From the NCBI GenBank assembly GCA_948099385.1, contig CANUEZ040000205.1, forward strand, positions 1,488,001 through 1,552,000: DNA of 64,000 bases, given 5' to 3'. A program made the translations under genes and the position numbers. How positions within the stretch are numbered: the first letter of the stretch is position 1; each line of letters opens with the position of its first letter. The DNA comes from Fasciola hepatica (lineage: Eukaryota > Platyhelminthes > Trematoda > Plagiorchiida > Fasciolidae). Below, in pieces: positions 1 to 12,349 of this stretch. The notes below the pieces were generated by a model, which was not told the DNA's origin, did not search any database, and was given only the letters and a program-made list of their open reading frames with translations.

Positions 1-1272
1 GGGCTTTCCGGTGCGATAAAAAAACAATAAAATGAAGTGATCTAAATATTGAAGGGAGTGTGTTGTGGAGTTTTTTTTTTGGTAATCCGACTGGTGGTCT
101 TTCTTGAAATCGATGCACTCTTTAGGGATGGTTGGCTGAAGTTCGTCAGGTCCCGTAGCTTTCTGATCTTGAGTCCTTTCAGCTCGGTTAGCAATTGGCT
201 TGGGTCTGAACTAGGGTCAAAATTGAATTCCAGTATCTTCACACGGAGTATTGAGAAAGTATGAAACATTTACTGTGTTCTGTAACCGTTTTTTGAAGTC
301 CCCGTTGCGCGAAGCTCATGAGGCAGAGATTCTCCATCGTGCTTCAAATCAGTGGATGGGTAAAGTTTCCAAGTATAGTTTTTGTATACATTACGCCAAG
401 TTTTATTTCAGAAGGAATTAAATATGCTGTTTGCTTCTCTGGTGTGCCGTTCCAATGTTTTCAAGTAAGGAGACGAAAATCTGGTGGTCGAAAGTAAATC
501 GACTCCAGTGAGCAGCAAGTACCGCGGAGAAAGTTCAATTAACCGGTCGTGTGATCTTGGTAAATGAGGGTATCATGCTTCTAAAAGAGACCAGAATCCG
601 CGACAAAGGAGAAAGCACTCTGCGCGTTTTCTCTTAAGGGGTAAAGCATGTTATTCCTAAGCTCTAATAACTTTAGAAAACTGATATCACACTGATGAGG
701 AACTTCAGCGACAGTGAAAAATGATGTTTGATTATGTTCTATCATTTCTGATGTCTACGTGTTAACCAACAGAAATACTAAATTGTGAGCATTCGTAGTG
801 ATAATAAATAGATGTCTGCTATGAAGTCCTGATTTGCATTCCACAGGTAAGCAAGCGGTCTGATTGCCACCATATCCAAATAAAGCTTCCGATAAATTGC
901 ATCAGGATCTCCTTATGTACGTAACTAGACCAGCTCATTGATTCTGAAATGGAAAGTTATGTTGAATCTGGTGAACACGGTATCCTTCGAGTTCGATTAG
1001 TGAGTCATCAATGCCGGGATAAAGTCGCTTACAAAATTTCGGACCGTTCCAAAAAAATTGAGAAGTTCTCAAATGTATTCTAACAACGGAAGCATTCCGG
1101 TTGGGTGGATGATGGGGAAGGAAAGAGTTTTGATGTCTCCGTGGTGGTGCAAAGCTACATGCCAGCCAGCGTAATGTCTTCTATTATTGACGTATTATAC
1201 ATACTTCAGTCTTTCATAACTACGGAACATCGGTCGCACATGTTTTCGATACGTCATCCTGTAGCTGATTGA
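1..1272. other. Non-coding stretch, nothing recognised
   Basis: Stop codons are dense in all frames; the longest open stretches are about 70 codons (near 42-269, both strands) and resemble no family I know. No repeat, RNA fold or splice-like exon stands out. Confidence 0.5.
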
Positions 1273-1996
1273 CCCCCTAAGGGAATCATGAGCAATGCAA
1301 ATGGACCGAGCCCACACGGGGGCACGTACAAGGGTTGGGGTGAACGATTGTCAATAGAACACCCGAACCACAAGGCTATCCGATATGGCTCTGAACGCTT
1401 TGATCAACACCTACACTACACGATACAGCACACTTCCCAAACTGGCCTCGGCTTTGGCGCTGGCTTCGGCTTTGGATTTGAACGGTAACAACCAACTTCC
1501 CGCACCCCGATTGACTCCATTGATGGATCCCTTTTCTAGGGGGGCTAAGCACCACTACTCAATTGCATATAGTAAGCAACCTGTGTCGGTTGTTCATGAG
1601 GGACTGCGTTGGTTGTACTTAGGACCCTTATCAGAGAAGTGATAGATTATATGAATAAATTGGTATGAAGGAAGCTGGTTGTTACCTTTCAAAGCCGAAG
1701 CGAAAGCCGAAGCCAGTTTGCAGAGTGTGCTATATCATGTAGTGTATATGTTGAACAAAGCGTTCAGAGCCATATCGGATAGCCTTGTGGTTCGGGTGTT
1801 CTATTGACAATCGTTCACCCCAACCCTTGTTTGTGTCCCCGTGTGGGGGCTTGGTCCATTTGCAATGCTCATAATTCCCTTAGGGGATCAAACAGCTGTA
1901 CAGTGCTTCCATAATTTCCAATGGTCAGTTCAGTGTTCAAGCTGCATGGAGAATCATATTATACAAATATAATCTCCTACTACTCAATTGCAAAAT
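1273..1996. repeat. Isolated inverted pair of 423-bp satellite-type units
   Basis: A plus-oriented partial unit (1273 to about 1535) abuts a minus-oriented full unit (about 1548-1996). Matching arms are 1273-1500 and 1671-1885, with the symmetry axis near 1580. The anchor around the shared word GGTTGGGGTGAACGATTGTC (1329-1355 plus; 1803-1829 minus) is identical to the anchor in the large array at the right of the window. The inner part (1560-1670) is also minus-oriented satellite sequence, so the junction is head-to-head rather than a simple hairpin with an unrelated loop. Both arms carry expanded GGCTTC/GGCTTT-like words and a GGTAACAACC segment, which most array units lack. This looks like an older, dispersed relative of the array. 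A strand could fold into a hairpin with stems of roughly 215-230 bp. Confidence 0.85.
1288..1488 (+). other. Open frame inside the isolated satellite unit (66 codons), coding status doubtful
   Basis: The frame starts with a true ATG (MSNANGPSPHGG...) and ends in a Gly/Phe-rich tail (LGFGAGFGFGFER). The same frame exists in the array units, but nearly all of those stop after about 46 codons at a TAG in the ATGATATAG word; here the word reads ACGATACAG, so the frame stays open. Differences from the array version include amino-acid-changing ones (I to N, D to G, V to D). I recognise no protein family. It could be the remnant of a real small gene that seeded the satellite, or chance. Confidence 0.2.
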
Positions 1997-4900
1997 TGCT
2001 CTCGGGTTGGAACTGCACGCTTGATTGAAAGCTTTCTTTTTCACTTTCAATAAACCAACCCCTCAGTATGGTAAGTCAGCTTCCTGAAGGTATGTGATGG
2101 CCGCTCACCTTGTTTCATGACCAGCCTCAGGGTATGTACAAAGTAAAATGCATACACAGAGATTGAATGCCGACTGTAGGCCTGGAATTTCTACGTCCGC
2201 TCAGATTGAGTTGATCCACACCTTAAGAGGGCCAACGTTTATGAGTTCCGTTTTGCATCAACAGAAGATATGGCCCTACGTCTAGGGACAGTACCTTTAA
2301 AGGAAAAAGATGGCACTAGGATGGTAGAGTAGTGGTGCCGTACAGCTTATTTTGGTCGTGATCATTTCATTTGATTTCTGAACCATACAAAAGCACCGGT
2401 GGTCGGGACTCTCTAGCTTATTCGTATCATCATCTCCCCCGCGTCCAGGTTTTACTTGCTTACAAGAAAGCGGGACGTATGATCCTACAGTAAAAGTGCA
2501 TTTCCGTGCGGGATCACAATAATTCTTGAAGATGCAGGAATGCTGTCCTTGTGCAACCGAGTCGAAGTCTGAGTTCGTCTTTGGCTTAGCCATTTGGCTT
2601 TATGGAAGACCCAAGGTACTCGAAGTCATGCGCTAGTTCCAAAAATACACCACTCACTTGGATGGAGCCTGCTTGATCTAGGGGAATCGGGCGGATCTTG
2701 ATTTTGTCATGGTAGTCTCTATACCGATCGCTCTAGCTTCACTCTAGGTACGATTGGAAACCCGCTGTGGACTGTTCGGTTTGTTACCTAAAATGACACA
2801 ATCGTCGACACATTGAATTTCTGCAGTCCAAGTTCCCTGGCTTAGATAAATTCGTCGCCAACCGATTTGGGCATGACGGATCACCCAGAGTAGTTCAGCA
2901 AGACTAACGGAAATAGACAAGGTTCATAGACGCTGAAGTCTCTGAAGTCTCTCAGTTATAGGCACAGAGATGAGCCAACATAACTGAATAATGCAAACTC
3001 ATTGGTCTTGTGCACTTTCACACACCCCGTTAGCACCTAGTATTGTCTAGAGTGCCACCGGGGTGACAGAATCTAATACAGCTTGAAAAGTATTGAGCAA
3101 AGCTGTCATTGTCCTTGGAATTTGAAAAGGTGCTGGAGAATTCGTTTCAATTTGAAGATTCTATCAAATCTTCTTTTCTGAAACACCTACATCCCTTGTG
3201 GCAACTGGACGATTTTGGTGAGTAGTTGAGTACACTTCAACACCATTCCAATGTGGCTTGTTACCACATAAATTACTTAGATAGTTTTTGAACCTTTTTG
3301 TTATGTTCACTAGCATAAATAATGCCCAATCTGTGATTAACTAAACTCAATGTGACGATAGAGGTTGAGGATCTAACGAAAATGACTGGCTGATCTGAAT
3401 TATCACATATGAGATTCCGTACTCTTGGAGGAAATCCTCTTTCAATTCAACGGCGTCAGAATTTACATCCGGTACTCCGGGTAATTCTGGATCAATATTA
3501 CTTTGCTCCCCACTGTCAGGTGGCACTAAGCAGCTTTGCTCGGAGAGGTAGTTTACTAGCTCACTCGAATGCTCTACCCATCTTTGGAGTTCTCGCTCCC
3601 TGCCCCAGATATGAGAACTGTCGCTGCGGTCACGTAGGGATAGAGGTTAAGTCATTTTTTCGAACCAGAGCGTATGTGCTAGGATTCTTTTAAATTCCTG
3701 CTTACCTAGTACTTTCAACCAGTACTGTATTCGATCACTTTTGCAAAGTACCTAAATCCTTAGCGAAGGCTGCATTTATCTGCTGGCTTTCATGAATCCC
3801 GTGTCCCTAGCCTTTGAGCAGCTGCTGGTGGTTACCTCAAAGGTTCAATATTTTCACTGAAATACCCAATTGTCCATAGTGTACGCAGTGAGATCGTAAA
3901 TCAAACCGCTCTAAGCAATAGTTAACACTATCTCGCGTGCCACATGCCTTTCCATGGATTTGCATGCATCATCTAATCGAGTTTCACCGATTCTTGCACA
4001 CGTCGTCTTTGCCATGGTGAATCACCTCACAAGTGAATCTCGATAGACAATGCTGATCCAGTGACTCATGTTCTCCTCGGTACTAGGGAAGTCAGTTATT
4101 ATAGTTTGTCCATACTGCAGTCCACAGGGCTCTCATCAACTCTGGGGGTAATATCGTTTGACAAGATCTAAGGTTTGTGAACAACTGATCAATAAAGACG
4201 GTAATTCTGCCTTACGAGTGAGGCTTCGTCCAGGGAGGGCACATCGAACGGTGTGGTCAGGGCCATGACCGTTTCCAGTTTCGTCGCGGCGGTTTGCTTG
4301 GAAATTTTCAACTGAAGATACCGAGAGGGATTGAAGCATCTTGTGCTCAGCTATTTATTGCTTTAGCAACTCCCGAAGCACATTTTTAATCATTTTTCAG
4401 TATTGATGCATCCAGCAGAATACGTCCATAGGAGGTATCGTTTATCGTTTGGTGCAAGTGTAGTGTAGACATATCTCGAACAAATAATCCATGCCGATTC
4501 TGTAGTCCTGGGGACTGCGTACATTGATGCACAACTAGTTTGTCTGAAATATAATCACGCTCAACCAAATTATGTTTATACTTCACCTGTTGGCAAGTAT
4601 TCCAGCTAGTTTCTAGGCCACCTCAGCCACTGGATTATTGTAGGACATACTGCTTACCGGGTAAGACGGAAAATGATCGGTTTGCTTCTTTGATATAACA
4701 GTCGTGGAGACTAACCTGTATGGTGTAAAAAAATTGGACTCCCAATGACACTACGCTTCTTATGAAGGAAGCACTGCATTCTGTTTTGAGCCGGTGACCA
4801 CCACTGGTTCATAAGCCTTTTGGATCATGTGATAGTCCAGAATGTCCAACGTACCCTTGAGGGGGGGCAAACTCTTGAAGGGCCTTTGATCGGTTCCCAA

Positions 4901-5694
4901 TATATTCTTTCCTTTATGAATCTTATAAGAGTTATCCAAAAAATAAGGGAAATGTCAGATTCGGTGTCGAACCAAAGTTGTGAACAACACAATGTCATCA
5001 TTAGAACCTTGTAATTGGTCGAGGGTAAGGCCTTCGATGGTAAAAAAATACCACTACTGTCCCAGGTAACCTCTGCTGATCATTTGTGACACCTTTGCCG
5101 TTGCTTCCTTATTTTCGGCTAACCACCGGATTAGCCGTCCTACTATCTAGAACACGAAGACCTTGCCCATAGCATTCAGCCATGATGTCCGCTAACAGCC
5201 TTCATTGGAGATCATGGTTCATCCAGCAGTATGAGTTTTCAAGTTTTCATTCAAAATTATGAAAACAGAGTCCTGTCATTCATTTGGAGTGCGCACAACC
5301 CGAGCCCTCAATGTGACTCGAACTCAGAGTGAATTGTTATGAGTAGAAACCTTTACCACCAGGTTTTTCAGGCTAGTCTTTCATGTTATCGTAAACTTAC
5401 ACATAATATGATATAGCGGCATTGGAATAAAAACGTGCAGCCAAAAAGTAACAAACCAGAAACCAGAAAGACGAAATTATAGCGAGAAAGTCGGAAAGTG
5501 ATCTAACTGGATATGGAAAATCTTTAAATATCTGCATGCATCTGTAACATGTGAACAAACAAATAAAGTTATAAGTATTGCGCAAATACTTGCGAGTAGT
5601 GTGTGGGATTGATGAATATTTGTTTGGCCGACGGTCCTTTGGACTCCACCTTTCACACACAAACCTCAGGTTATCCGATCAACCTAAAATTTCT
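1997..5694. other. Non-coding stretch, nothing recognised
   Basis: Only short open frames (at most 98 codons, e.g. 2297-2593 minus and 3409-3693 plus) with no recognisable domain, repeated residue pattern or neighbouring splice signals I would trust. No tandem repeat or RNA fold noticed. Confidence 0.5.
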
Positions 5695-5870
5695 CAATGG
5701 TAAACCATGTGCCTTCTAGGTGACAGAGCCCGGGTTCAAACCCTGGGTGTGGCAGAGGATATGCACCACTGATGAGCTATAACAAGAACGAAACTTGAGT
5801 CTAGTGCTTCCAAGTGCAGGTTGGTCCAATGACCTGAGGTTTGTGCGTGAAGGGTGGAGACCAGTGTGCA
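5695..5870 (+). mobile_element. tRNA-derived SINE carrying a hammerhead ribozyme motif (Smalpha-like)
   Basis: A tRNA-like T arm is visible: a 5-bp stem around the B box GGTTCAAACCC (5733-5743), an internal RNA polymerase III promoter element. A hammerhead core follows about 25 bases downstream. Schistosoma genomes carry such Smalpha SINEs, whose transcripts self-cleave. The sequence after the ribozyme (near 5825-5870, CCAATGACCTGAGGTTTGTG...) recurs in decayed form at 28360-28400, which supports a dispersed family. No clear A box and no poly-A tail could be fixed, so both ends are approximate. The copy looks aged. Confidence 0.7.
5757..5811 (+). ncRNA. Hammerhead ribozyme core within the SINE
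   Basis: The conserved parts are in order: CTGATGA (5769-5775), GAAAC (5790-5794), and GTC (5799-5801), with the expected cleavage after C5801. Stem I can form from GGA plus GCAC (5757-5759, 5763-5766) with GTGC plus TCC on the 3' side (5804-5811), leaving an internal loop. Helix II (5776-5789) has the 14-nt length of the known Schistosoma ribozyme but pairs poorly (GCTAT against AGAAC), and stem III is very short. Self-cleavage is therefore probably weak or lost in this copy. Confidence 0.65.
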
Positions 5871-6599
5871 GTAGGCTGAACAGATAAAGCTATGTGGAAT
5901 ATTATTATACTTCCCCAGCCAATTTCGTCATAATATTATGGTACTTCAGTCAGATCCTTGATAAAAGGTTCCTAATTTGGTGATATCAAGTTCGTCAGGA
6001 AAAAACTGCCGTGGTAAAACTTGAGTTGACCTCAGTCGGCACTACAGTTGTAACCTTGCATTCACTATACACAAAGTTAAGCCTCCTTACCGGTCCGACG
6101 CATCCCGTTAGGTGGAGTCTCGCACGTAGAAATATTGCGCAAACTTTTATTAACGGAGTGGTCATAGAATTTTATAGCGGTCATCGATACTGGTGGTATT
6201 GGGGAGCGGATTTGCCTGACCAAAGGTACGGATGAATGACGGAGACTAACCAGTAATATGGTCACACCTTTCTTGTGGCATATAGAGGCCACTCGAATAA
6301 CTTGGCCACAGTCCTGTTAGATTTAGGCTTATACACCAGTTATCTTAGCGTGAAATGCTCAACTGCATGGAAATTCTGAGATGATCCGCTTTGCTTTTAT
6401 TCATTTTGGGAAGAGCAGTAAAGTACCTGCGTGAGTGTTGATGAGTTGTGGTTCAGAATAGCAGTTCATAATCTGTCCAATGAGTCGAGTATACACTACT
6501 CAGGGACGTGCTCGTGAGAAGCATTTGAGTGGCACTTGATAGTACATTCCCCTGGCCTTTTATTATTTGCGGCAGTTAGTTTGTGAGAGTTAAGAGACT
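5871..6599. other. Non-coding stretch, nothing recognised
   Basis: The longest open frames are about 70 codons (6011-6235 plus; 6077-6292 minus), in overlapping antiparallel positions and without recognisable motifs. Confidence 0.45.
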
Positions 6600-7180
6600 A
6601 ATAACGAGGTGCCAGATATGCGCTACTGTTCGGGGTGTATGGGGTGTCTGAGAGGAGTAGCACTTCTGAGTTGGTTGACTGTCGTGTCCCTTGGAGCATC
6701 CTCCATCTCTTTGGTCTTCATCATTCACCCAACTCTCACCTGTGGCTCCGCGATACTGAAGCATGCATCAGCGGCCACACCCCGGCAAACCGCTCGACAG
6801 GCGAGCTAAACCAGGTTCAGGGTTACCGAGGTCTAAAAAACTTCGGCGAGACGGTGTTCGGCTAGGGAAGACAGATCCTTCTGAATGGGCGGACGGGATC
6901 TACTGATCCAACGGCCACAAAGGAGACCTATTCAACTGCCTGATCCGGCATTCCAGAGGAGGCGAACGAACCGTACAGCAGGTCACCGGCTCCTGTGGGA
7001 ACACCCTGATGCCTTGCAGTCTACACTTGGGTGTGCAAGGGCTAGAGGTGCAACCTCGAACAAAAAGGCCGAACGGTGCTGGGGACACCGCTTCGTACCC
7101 CGCGACTCTCTATGATTATTCACGAAACCTTCGCGATATCCATGGAGCCGACTTATCCTCTCGCAGGAGATAGTCGTGTA
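6600..7180 (+). mobile_element. GC-rich, CpG-containing repeat-like segment, possibly a retroelement leader or remnant
   Basis: Composition shifts sharply from the AT-rich surroundings: many CG dinucleotides, and several overlapping open frames of 60-76 codons on the plus strand (6609-6809, 6635-6865, 6885-7115), none with a recognisable domain. Such islands in trematode DNA are commonly pieces of non-LTR retrotransposons (5' regions or ORF parts), but I cannot assign a family from the sequence alone. It could also be an exon-bearing fragment of an unrelated gene. Confidence 0.35.
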
Positions 7181-10100
7181 AAAGTAAAAAAAAGTAAGTA
7201 CTGCTCGGGCTGTTCGCAGAGCGAATCATGGTGGATTCCGTGGGCAGTCCATCACAATTTCGAGGTTTATGGATTATGGCACTGGATATGTTGCAATCCA
7301 AAATCCAAGTTAAAGAAAATGCATGAAATTCTGATGCATAATTTTAAGAAACTTGTTTCCGTACACACCTTATCCTGACAAGTTGATGGAAAGCGAAAGT
7401 TTGGAAATAAATTTAGGTGGAAGACACGATTTGAGTGAAAAAAAACGTGTGTACTGAAGAAACACATTTTGTTTTGGTTTCTAGCATAAACAGAGGTCAA
7501 GCCGTCCATGATACTCTGGCGTCCCCAATGGTATCAAACTTGTACACGTGGACAACTGATATCGTGGACCTGTTACACTAGAGCTTTGACTGAGATAGCC
7601 TAAGCAAGCAAATCTGTATTGAGCGGTGTAATGGCCCACGGCATGAAATCAGTGTTGGAAATCCTGAGAACTACGCTCCTTTAGTCGGTAGTGCACCGTG
7701 TCACTCACACCGGGAGTCATAGACGAAAAAGACTGCGCAACAGTGAATAGTTTGTGAGTATTACCTTATCCAATGGCTCAAATAGAAGGAAAATGGCGTA
7801 CAATAAATTCAAAATATTTGGAGCCAAAGGGCCACTTAGTAGTTGGCTGTCCACGAGGATCAATGAGAAAAGACGAGTGGTGGATAAAATTCTTACGAAT
7901 AAGTGCTGAATGTGCAATTTGTTCGACTAGCATAGCTCATTTTAGGAGCATGGTCAAGTAGGTGTATTATTATTGCAAAAATGTTTGATCGGCGAAAGTG
8001 CTTTCAGTCCTTATTACCCTTGTTTTGCAATTTGAATACATCGGTAAGCAATAAATGTGGGAAATGTACGAAATGCTACTACAGTACGAACAGCTAGTTG
8101 ACTCTTCTTTCCAAACCTTGAGAGTTATGATAAGTTGCAGTGACCAGAGACAACGTTCCACTAATTTCCGCAACGCCTGGGTCTCAAAGGAGACAGGTCA
8201 GTGACCAAGACCAACCGCTGTAAATGTTCTGTGAATTACAGGTGTTCATGGAAAAGTCAAAAAAAATCAAAAACCCTGTCATCGCAATAATAAATGCAAT
8301 CATATAATGTAGCAAACAAAGCGTTAGATGCACATCTGGTCATAATAAGTTAGAGCAGGTTCGAAAATCATGGATGACTGCATATGTAAAATGTATTGGG
8401 CGTATGTGGAATTTTGCTTATCAAGTTTGCATTTGCTCTGTTCAAAGCAGAGGGGAGCGATAGTCGGTTTGAGGGGAGATGTGCGGACTGTGACATGACT
8501 GAAAAGCAAATTCCTTTTCAATCACATTTTTAGCCGGTAAACTCACATCCCATGGGCTCGATTTTGACGGTTAAACAAATAAAAGTATAATGTAGGAGGA
8601 AACCTACAGACGACGTTAAGTCAGAGTCACATTAATGCACACGTGCAAATTAGCTTATTTTTGTCAGTGGGTAAACATAAGAGTTGGTTATTTTAAGCTT
8701 GTTCGTGAGATTACGTTTTTCATGTCGAAGTAATGAATGCACCAACCCAAATCCAGCCAACATCATGATCAAGTTATTAAAGTAGCTAAGAGATGCACTT
8801 CGAGGAGAGGGATTGATTGCAGTACCGGTTAGTTACAATTTGGTATCGGTACCGTAGACCAGTCACACAAACTAGCTCACAAAGAGAACTATGATCGCGA
8901 ATAAATTATATCACCGCTCCGCTAATGAAAGTTCATGCAATATTGCTATGTGCACTACCCAACCTAATGAACTGTGTGATCTTTGGGCTGGCTTCAGTTT
9001 ATATATGCTAAATGCAAGCATGCAATTGACCGTGCCAATTGGGGTCCACTCGAGGCCACTCACGAGTATTTTGCTGATGAATATGAAATCACAGAACTAG
9101 GAACTTGGGTATGACAACCTATCGTTCATTTTATCAGTAAGTTGAGGAAAAAGTCTGGTATGTCCATTCCTCTCAGGTGTCCCACCTTATCGACATAACT
9201 TTTACAAAATCTGCTCCTTTGATTTTATGGACCTATTTGACGATGGAGTTAAACTACGTACCACTCAGGCACGAATCCAAATCAGTGCGTTGGCTGGATA
9301 TTAGTCCATATTGCTCACAAATGGCACCGGATTTATTCACAGGACTGAGCTTCCCTCTTTAATTCACTTGTATTCTTCAATCCTGTCTTTTTAACCTGCT
9401 TGCACGTGTGCGTAACGAAAGTGTTCTACCTCACACCCACAAAGGGTCATTGTACAATCAGGGATAGACACAACCAGGCCCAGAGACTTCGAGTGAAGAA
9501 CCAGATAAGGCGTCGGTACGTTAGATGTGTTACAAGGTCGGAGAACAGTGGATTACTGTTTATCACTAAAGTGACCAGTGGTGGCAGGGATTCGATGCTC
9601 CGACCACCTGAGTTGTAAGCAAATTAGTTTATTAACCTGACCACCACCGGTCACGCGACTGTGATGGTTTCTGTTTCATACCGTATCAACCGAAGAGGAT
9701 ATCAGTAATCTATCTGACGATCCAAGTTAATCAGGATTTTTCCCGAGAATGCTGATCTCCCCCTTAAATCTGCTAAATGTTCTGAAAATATATTCAACAC
9801 ATGTCGCTCAAATGTCCCCGAACAAACGTTGTCTCTTCCTTCAAATTCGAAGGCGCGGGAAACTCTGTGTTAAGTTCTATTCCTAGCTTCGTTGATTTTC
9901 CATGCGTTTTACCTAATGTAATCTATAGATCCATAGTGATCTATCCCGCACTGTCAACCAGGGACTTAAAATTGTTATGCTGAGGTATTCGTTTATTCAT
10001 TGGCCTATATTTCAGCCCTCTTTTTTAAACTATTCAACTATGTACCTCACATATGTGAAAGACCTGGCGACATAAAGTTCAGTTTAAACTGTTTCACTAC

Positions 10101-10337
10101 AAGTCGAAATACTCTGTTTAAATGTATTCTATCTGAAAGGTACGTTTTCATTCCATGACCCCAATGTGGTCAGTAATTTGTTCAGTAACCGTCATCTCAA
10201 AACCCTGAATCGTAGTTTATTTATGAGCGAACCAAGGATGCTATAATTTGAAGCCACTGATACACCTTGATTTATGTTGCTTACTTCTCAGTGTCCGCCT
10301 AACTTGAACCCCTATCAATCCTCTCAGATTGCGTAGC
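7181..10337. other. Non-coding stretch, nothing recognised
   Basis: AT-rich sequence with open frames no longer than about 80 codons (e.g. 7267-7509 minus, 9400-9618 plus). No family signature, tandem repeat or RNA gene recognised. Confidence 0.45.
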
Positions 10338-10362
10338 TTTTGATACCCTTCTGGTATCAAAA
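10338..10362. repeat. Perfect 10-bp hairpin
   Basis: TTTTGATACC (10338-10347), a 5-base loop, then the exact reverse complement GGTATCAAAA (10353-10362). Function unknown. A hairpin of this size is not improbable by chance in a window of this length. Confidence 0.5.
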
Positions 10363-10713
10363 ATCATCATCGCATGAAACAAACGATGAAAGCAATCAAC
10401 AAGTAATAGTTTTCATTCTGTCCTACCAGCCAACGTTCTCGTTGTCTCACCTTACTGCTGGTACTTAATCTCCGTGGTGAGGGCTTCACGAATAGGCTAT
10501 AATTCCTTCGTATATGCTGTTCTCTTTAGAAATTTCATGAAACCAGGAACACGTACCGATAGTGGACCAACTGAATTAAAATGTTCCACCTAATCCTCTC
10601 ATATCCGTACGGGCAAACATGAGGAAGTTTGATCAGAACAAGGACAAACCTGTAGAAACCGAAAACACTCAACATAGCAAAATATTACCAAGGTTAACGT
10701 TCAACACCCACAA

Positions 10714-10917
10714 TCAGGCTGGATGGGAGGAAGGACGGGGATCACACTCACCAGTTGGAATAACATTAGCTGTCCAATCAAAATAGGCTAGGCTGGCTAC
10801 AAAGTTACGCTGAACAGCCTTCAGCATGGTCGTTGGAAGTTCCCGAAACTCTACGATAATCCTTGTCTCCAGGTGTTCAAAATTCTGTGGTTTTGGGTGG
10901 TACATTCGATGCTTCAC
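10714..10917 (-). pseudogene. C-terminal fragment of a Tc1/mariner-type transposase (tentative)
   Basis: The 67-residue frame carries the pattern KPQxxExL...I..E...LPTTMLKAVQRNF, resembling the conserved tail of mariner-like DDE transposases (a K-P-x-T-x-x-x-L-x-x-x-I...P-x-x-M-L-x-x-V-x-x-N-F pattern). The upstream catalytic DDE region is not recognisable; the next open frames on the same strand (10918-11212) do not obviously continue it. No terminal inverted repeats or TA duplications found. If correct, it is an old 5'-truncated remnant. Confidence 0.4.
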
Positions 10918-12349
10918 TTATACTCGGGGGAAACATCCATTTAAGTTAAGTTCTGAGGCCTTTTTCACCATAGTATTGCCCCTCGTCGTCTGATAAACAG
11001 CATGAGATATTTCTCTCTTTACTCGCCACTGCAGTCCTGTGATGGTGCTCAGTACTGCTGGAACACGATCTTTGACAAGATTGACAAAGTGAAACTTTTG
11101 TGACAACCACCAAAATGTCTCCTCTAACAAATGTAAATATTTTATGGAATTCATCTTGTGCGGTAATGACACAGGACCACTTAACGGGTTGCGTTAGGTC
11201 TGCATCAAGCACTCACATTCATGTCCTCTTAACGATTGCTTCATAAGGACCGAAGGTCTTCTCTTTGTGCAAACTCCTACTAGATTGACTGTTTTCCACA
11301 ATACCAAATGAAAGATGTATTTATCAGAAAAATGATTTTCTTCCAGTAAATGGTCTGATTAATAAGCGAATATATGAACCAATCGCAAAATTCCATTGCC
11401 CACTGATGACCCCAGGGGAAAAGTGTGTGAACCGGAAGGGGGAATCTTTCTTTAATCTTTTACTTCGCATATTTTTCACTACGGAATACGCAGAAATATC
11501 CACTGTACAGGACGCGTGATGCGCGTAAGCCGAGATGATCTCAAACAGCAGATTCCAGTACATGGACTTCCATGGCATTTGGTTATTCATGTCATGTTTG
11601 TTTTTCGATTGAACGCCTCCATTGGTTTTGTCTTCCAGTAGCCCTGTGAAATATGGGATGAGAGCGCTTAGGTCGATCTGTAGTTTAGCATACTTAGACC
11701 ACCAGTACCCAGCACGGGCAGCTGAAACAGCTCTTTAGCAGACCAAGCCGTTGCAGAGCAGGAATGCTAACATCGAGTGAGTAGTAGAAGGTTGAATTTT
11801 ACATACCGTGAGATTTATCAAGCGGTATGAACATTCCACACATTGAAAACCATGGAAGCACTGAACATCTGATTCTCCATGTCCACGGCCGGCTTGGATA
11901 TACTTGTGGTTCGAGAGCCCCAGTCAAAATCGTTCATTCTGGTTTCGAGTTCCTGTTGGGGTTCGATGGAGGTGAACTGCTGGGTATTCCTATTGAGGAA
12001 GAAACAGGTGAACAAAGTTTCCATTTTCTATATTTGAAAAGTACATACTGCATGAATACTTTCATATAACGTTACCATTGCTGCAAACAGTTGATTTTGT
12101 TTAGGGTTCACGCGCACACTAGCAACATAGTAGAAAAGGGCCAAATTTTGACACTAAACTGCATTGATCTGGGTCACATAAGAAGATACACACATTCACC
12201 CATGGTTTTCATTTCACGCTTCTCAAATATCATAGAAAGTTGCCATTAATTTTCAGACCCAAAAAAGGCATTCAAGTTTAATCTTCCAGTCCTTGACTAC
12301 GTGTAATTGGACTAAGATTTCAGAAAAACAATCTCGGGAAACAACGGGC
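10918..12349. other. Stretch with short unrecognised open frames
   Basis: Minus-strand frames at 10918-11172, 10946-11212 and 11324-11590 (84-88 codons) and a plus-strand frame at 11827-12069 (80 codons) resemble no family I know. The first two lie directly upstream of the tentative transposase fragment and could be its frameshifted continuation, but I see no catalytic motif. Confidence 0.35.

Noticed and set aside
42..269. Overlapping antiparallel open frames at the left edge (75 and 71 codons)
   Set aside because: Fully overlapping on both strands, no domain and low-complexity Thr/Lys-rich or Phe/Val-rich ends; not supportable as genes.
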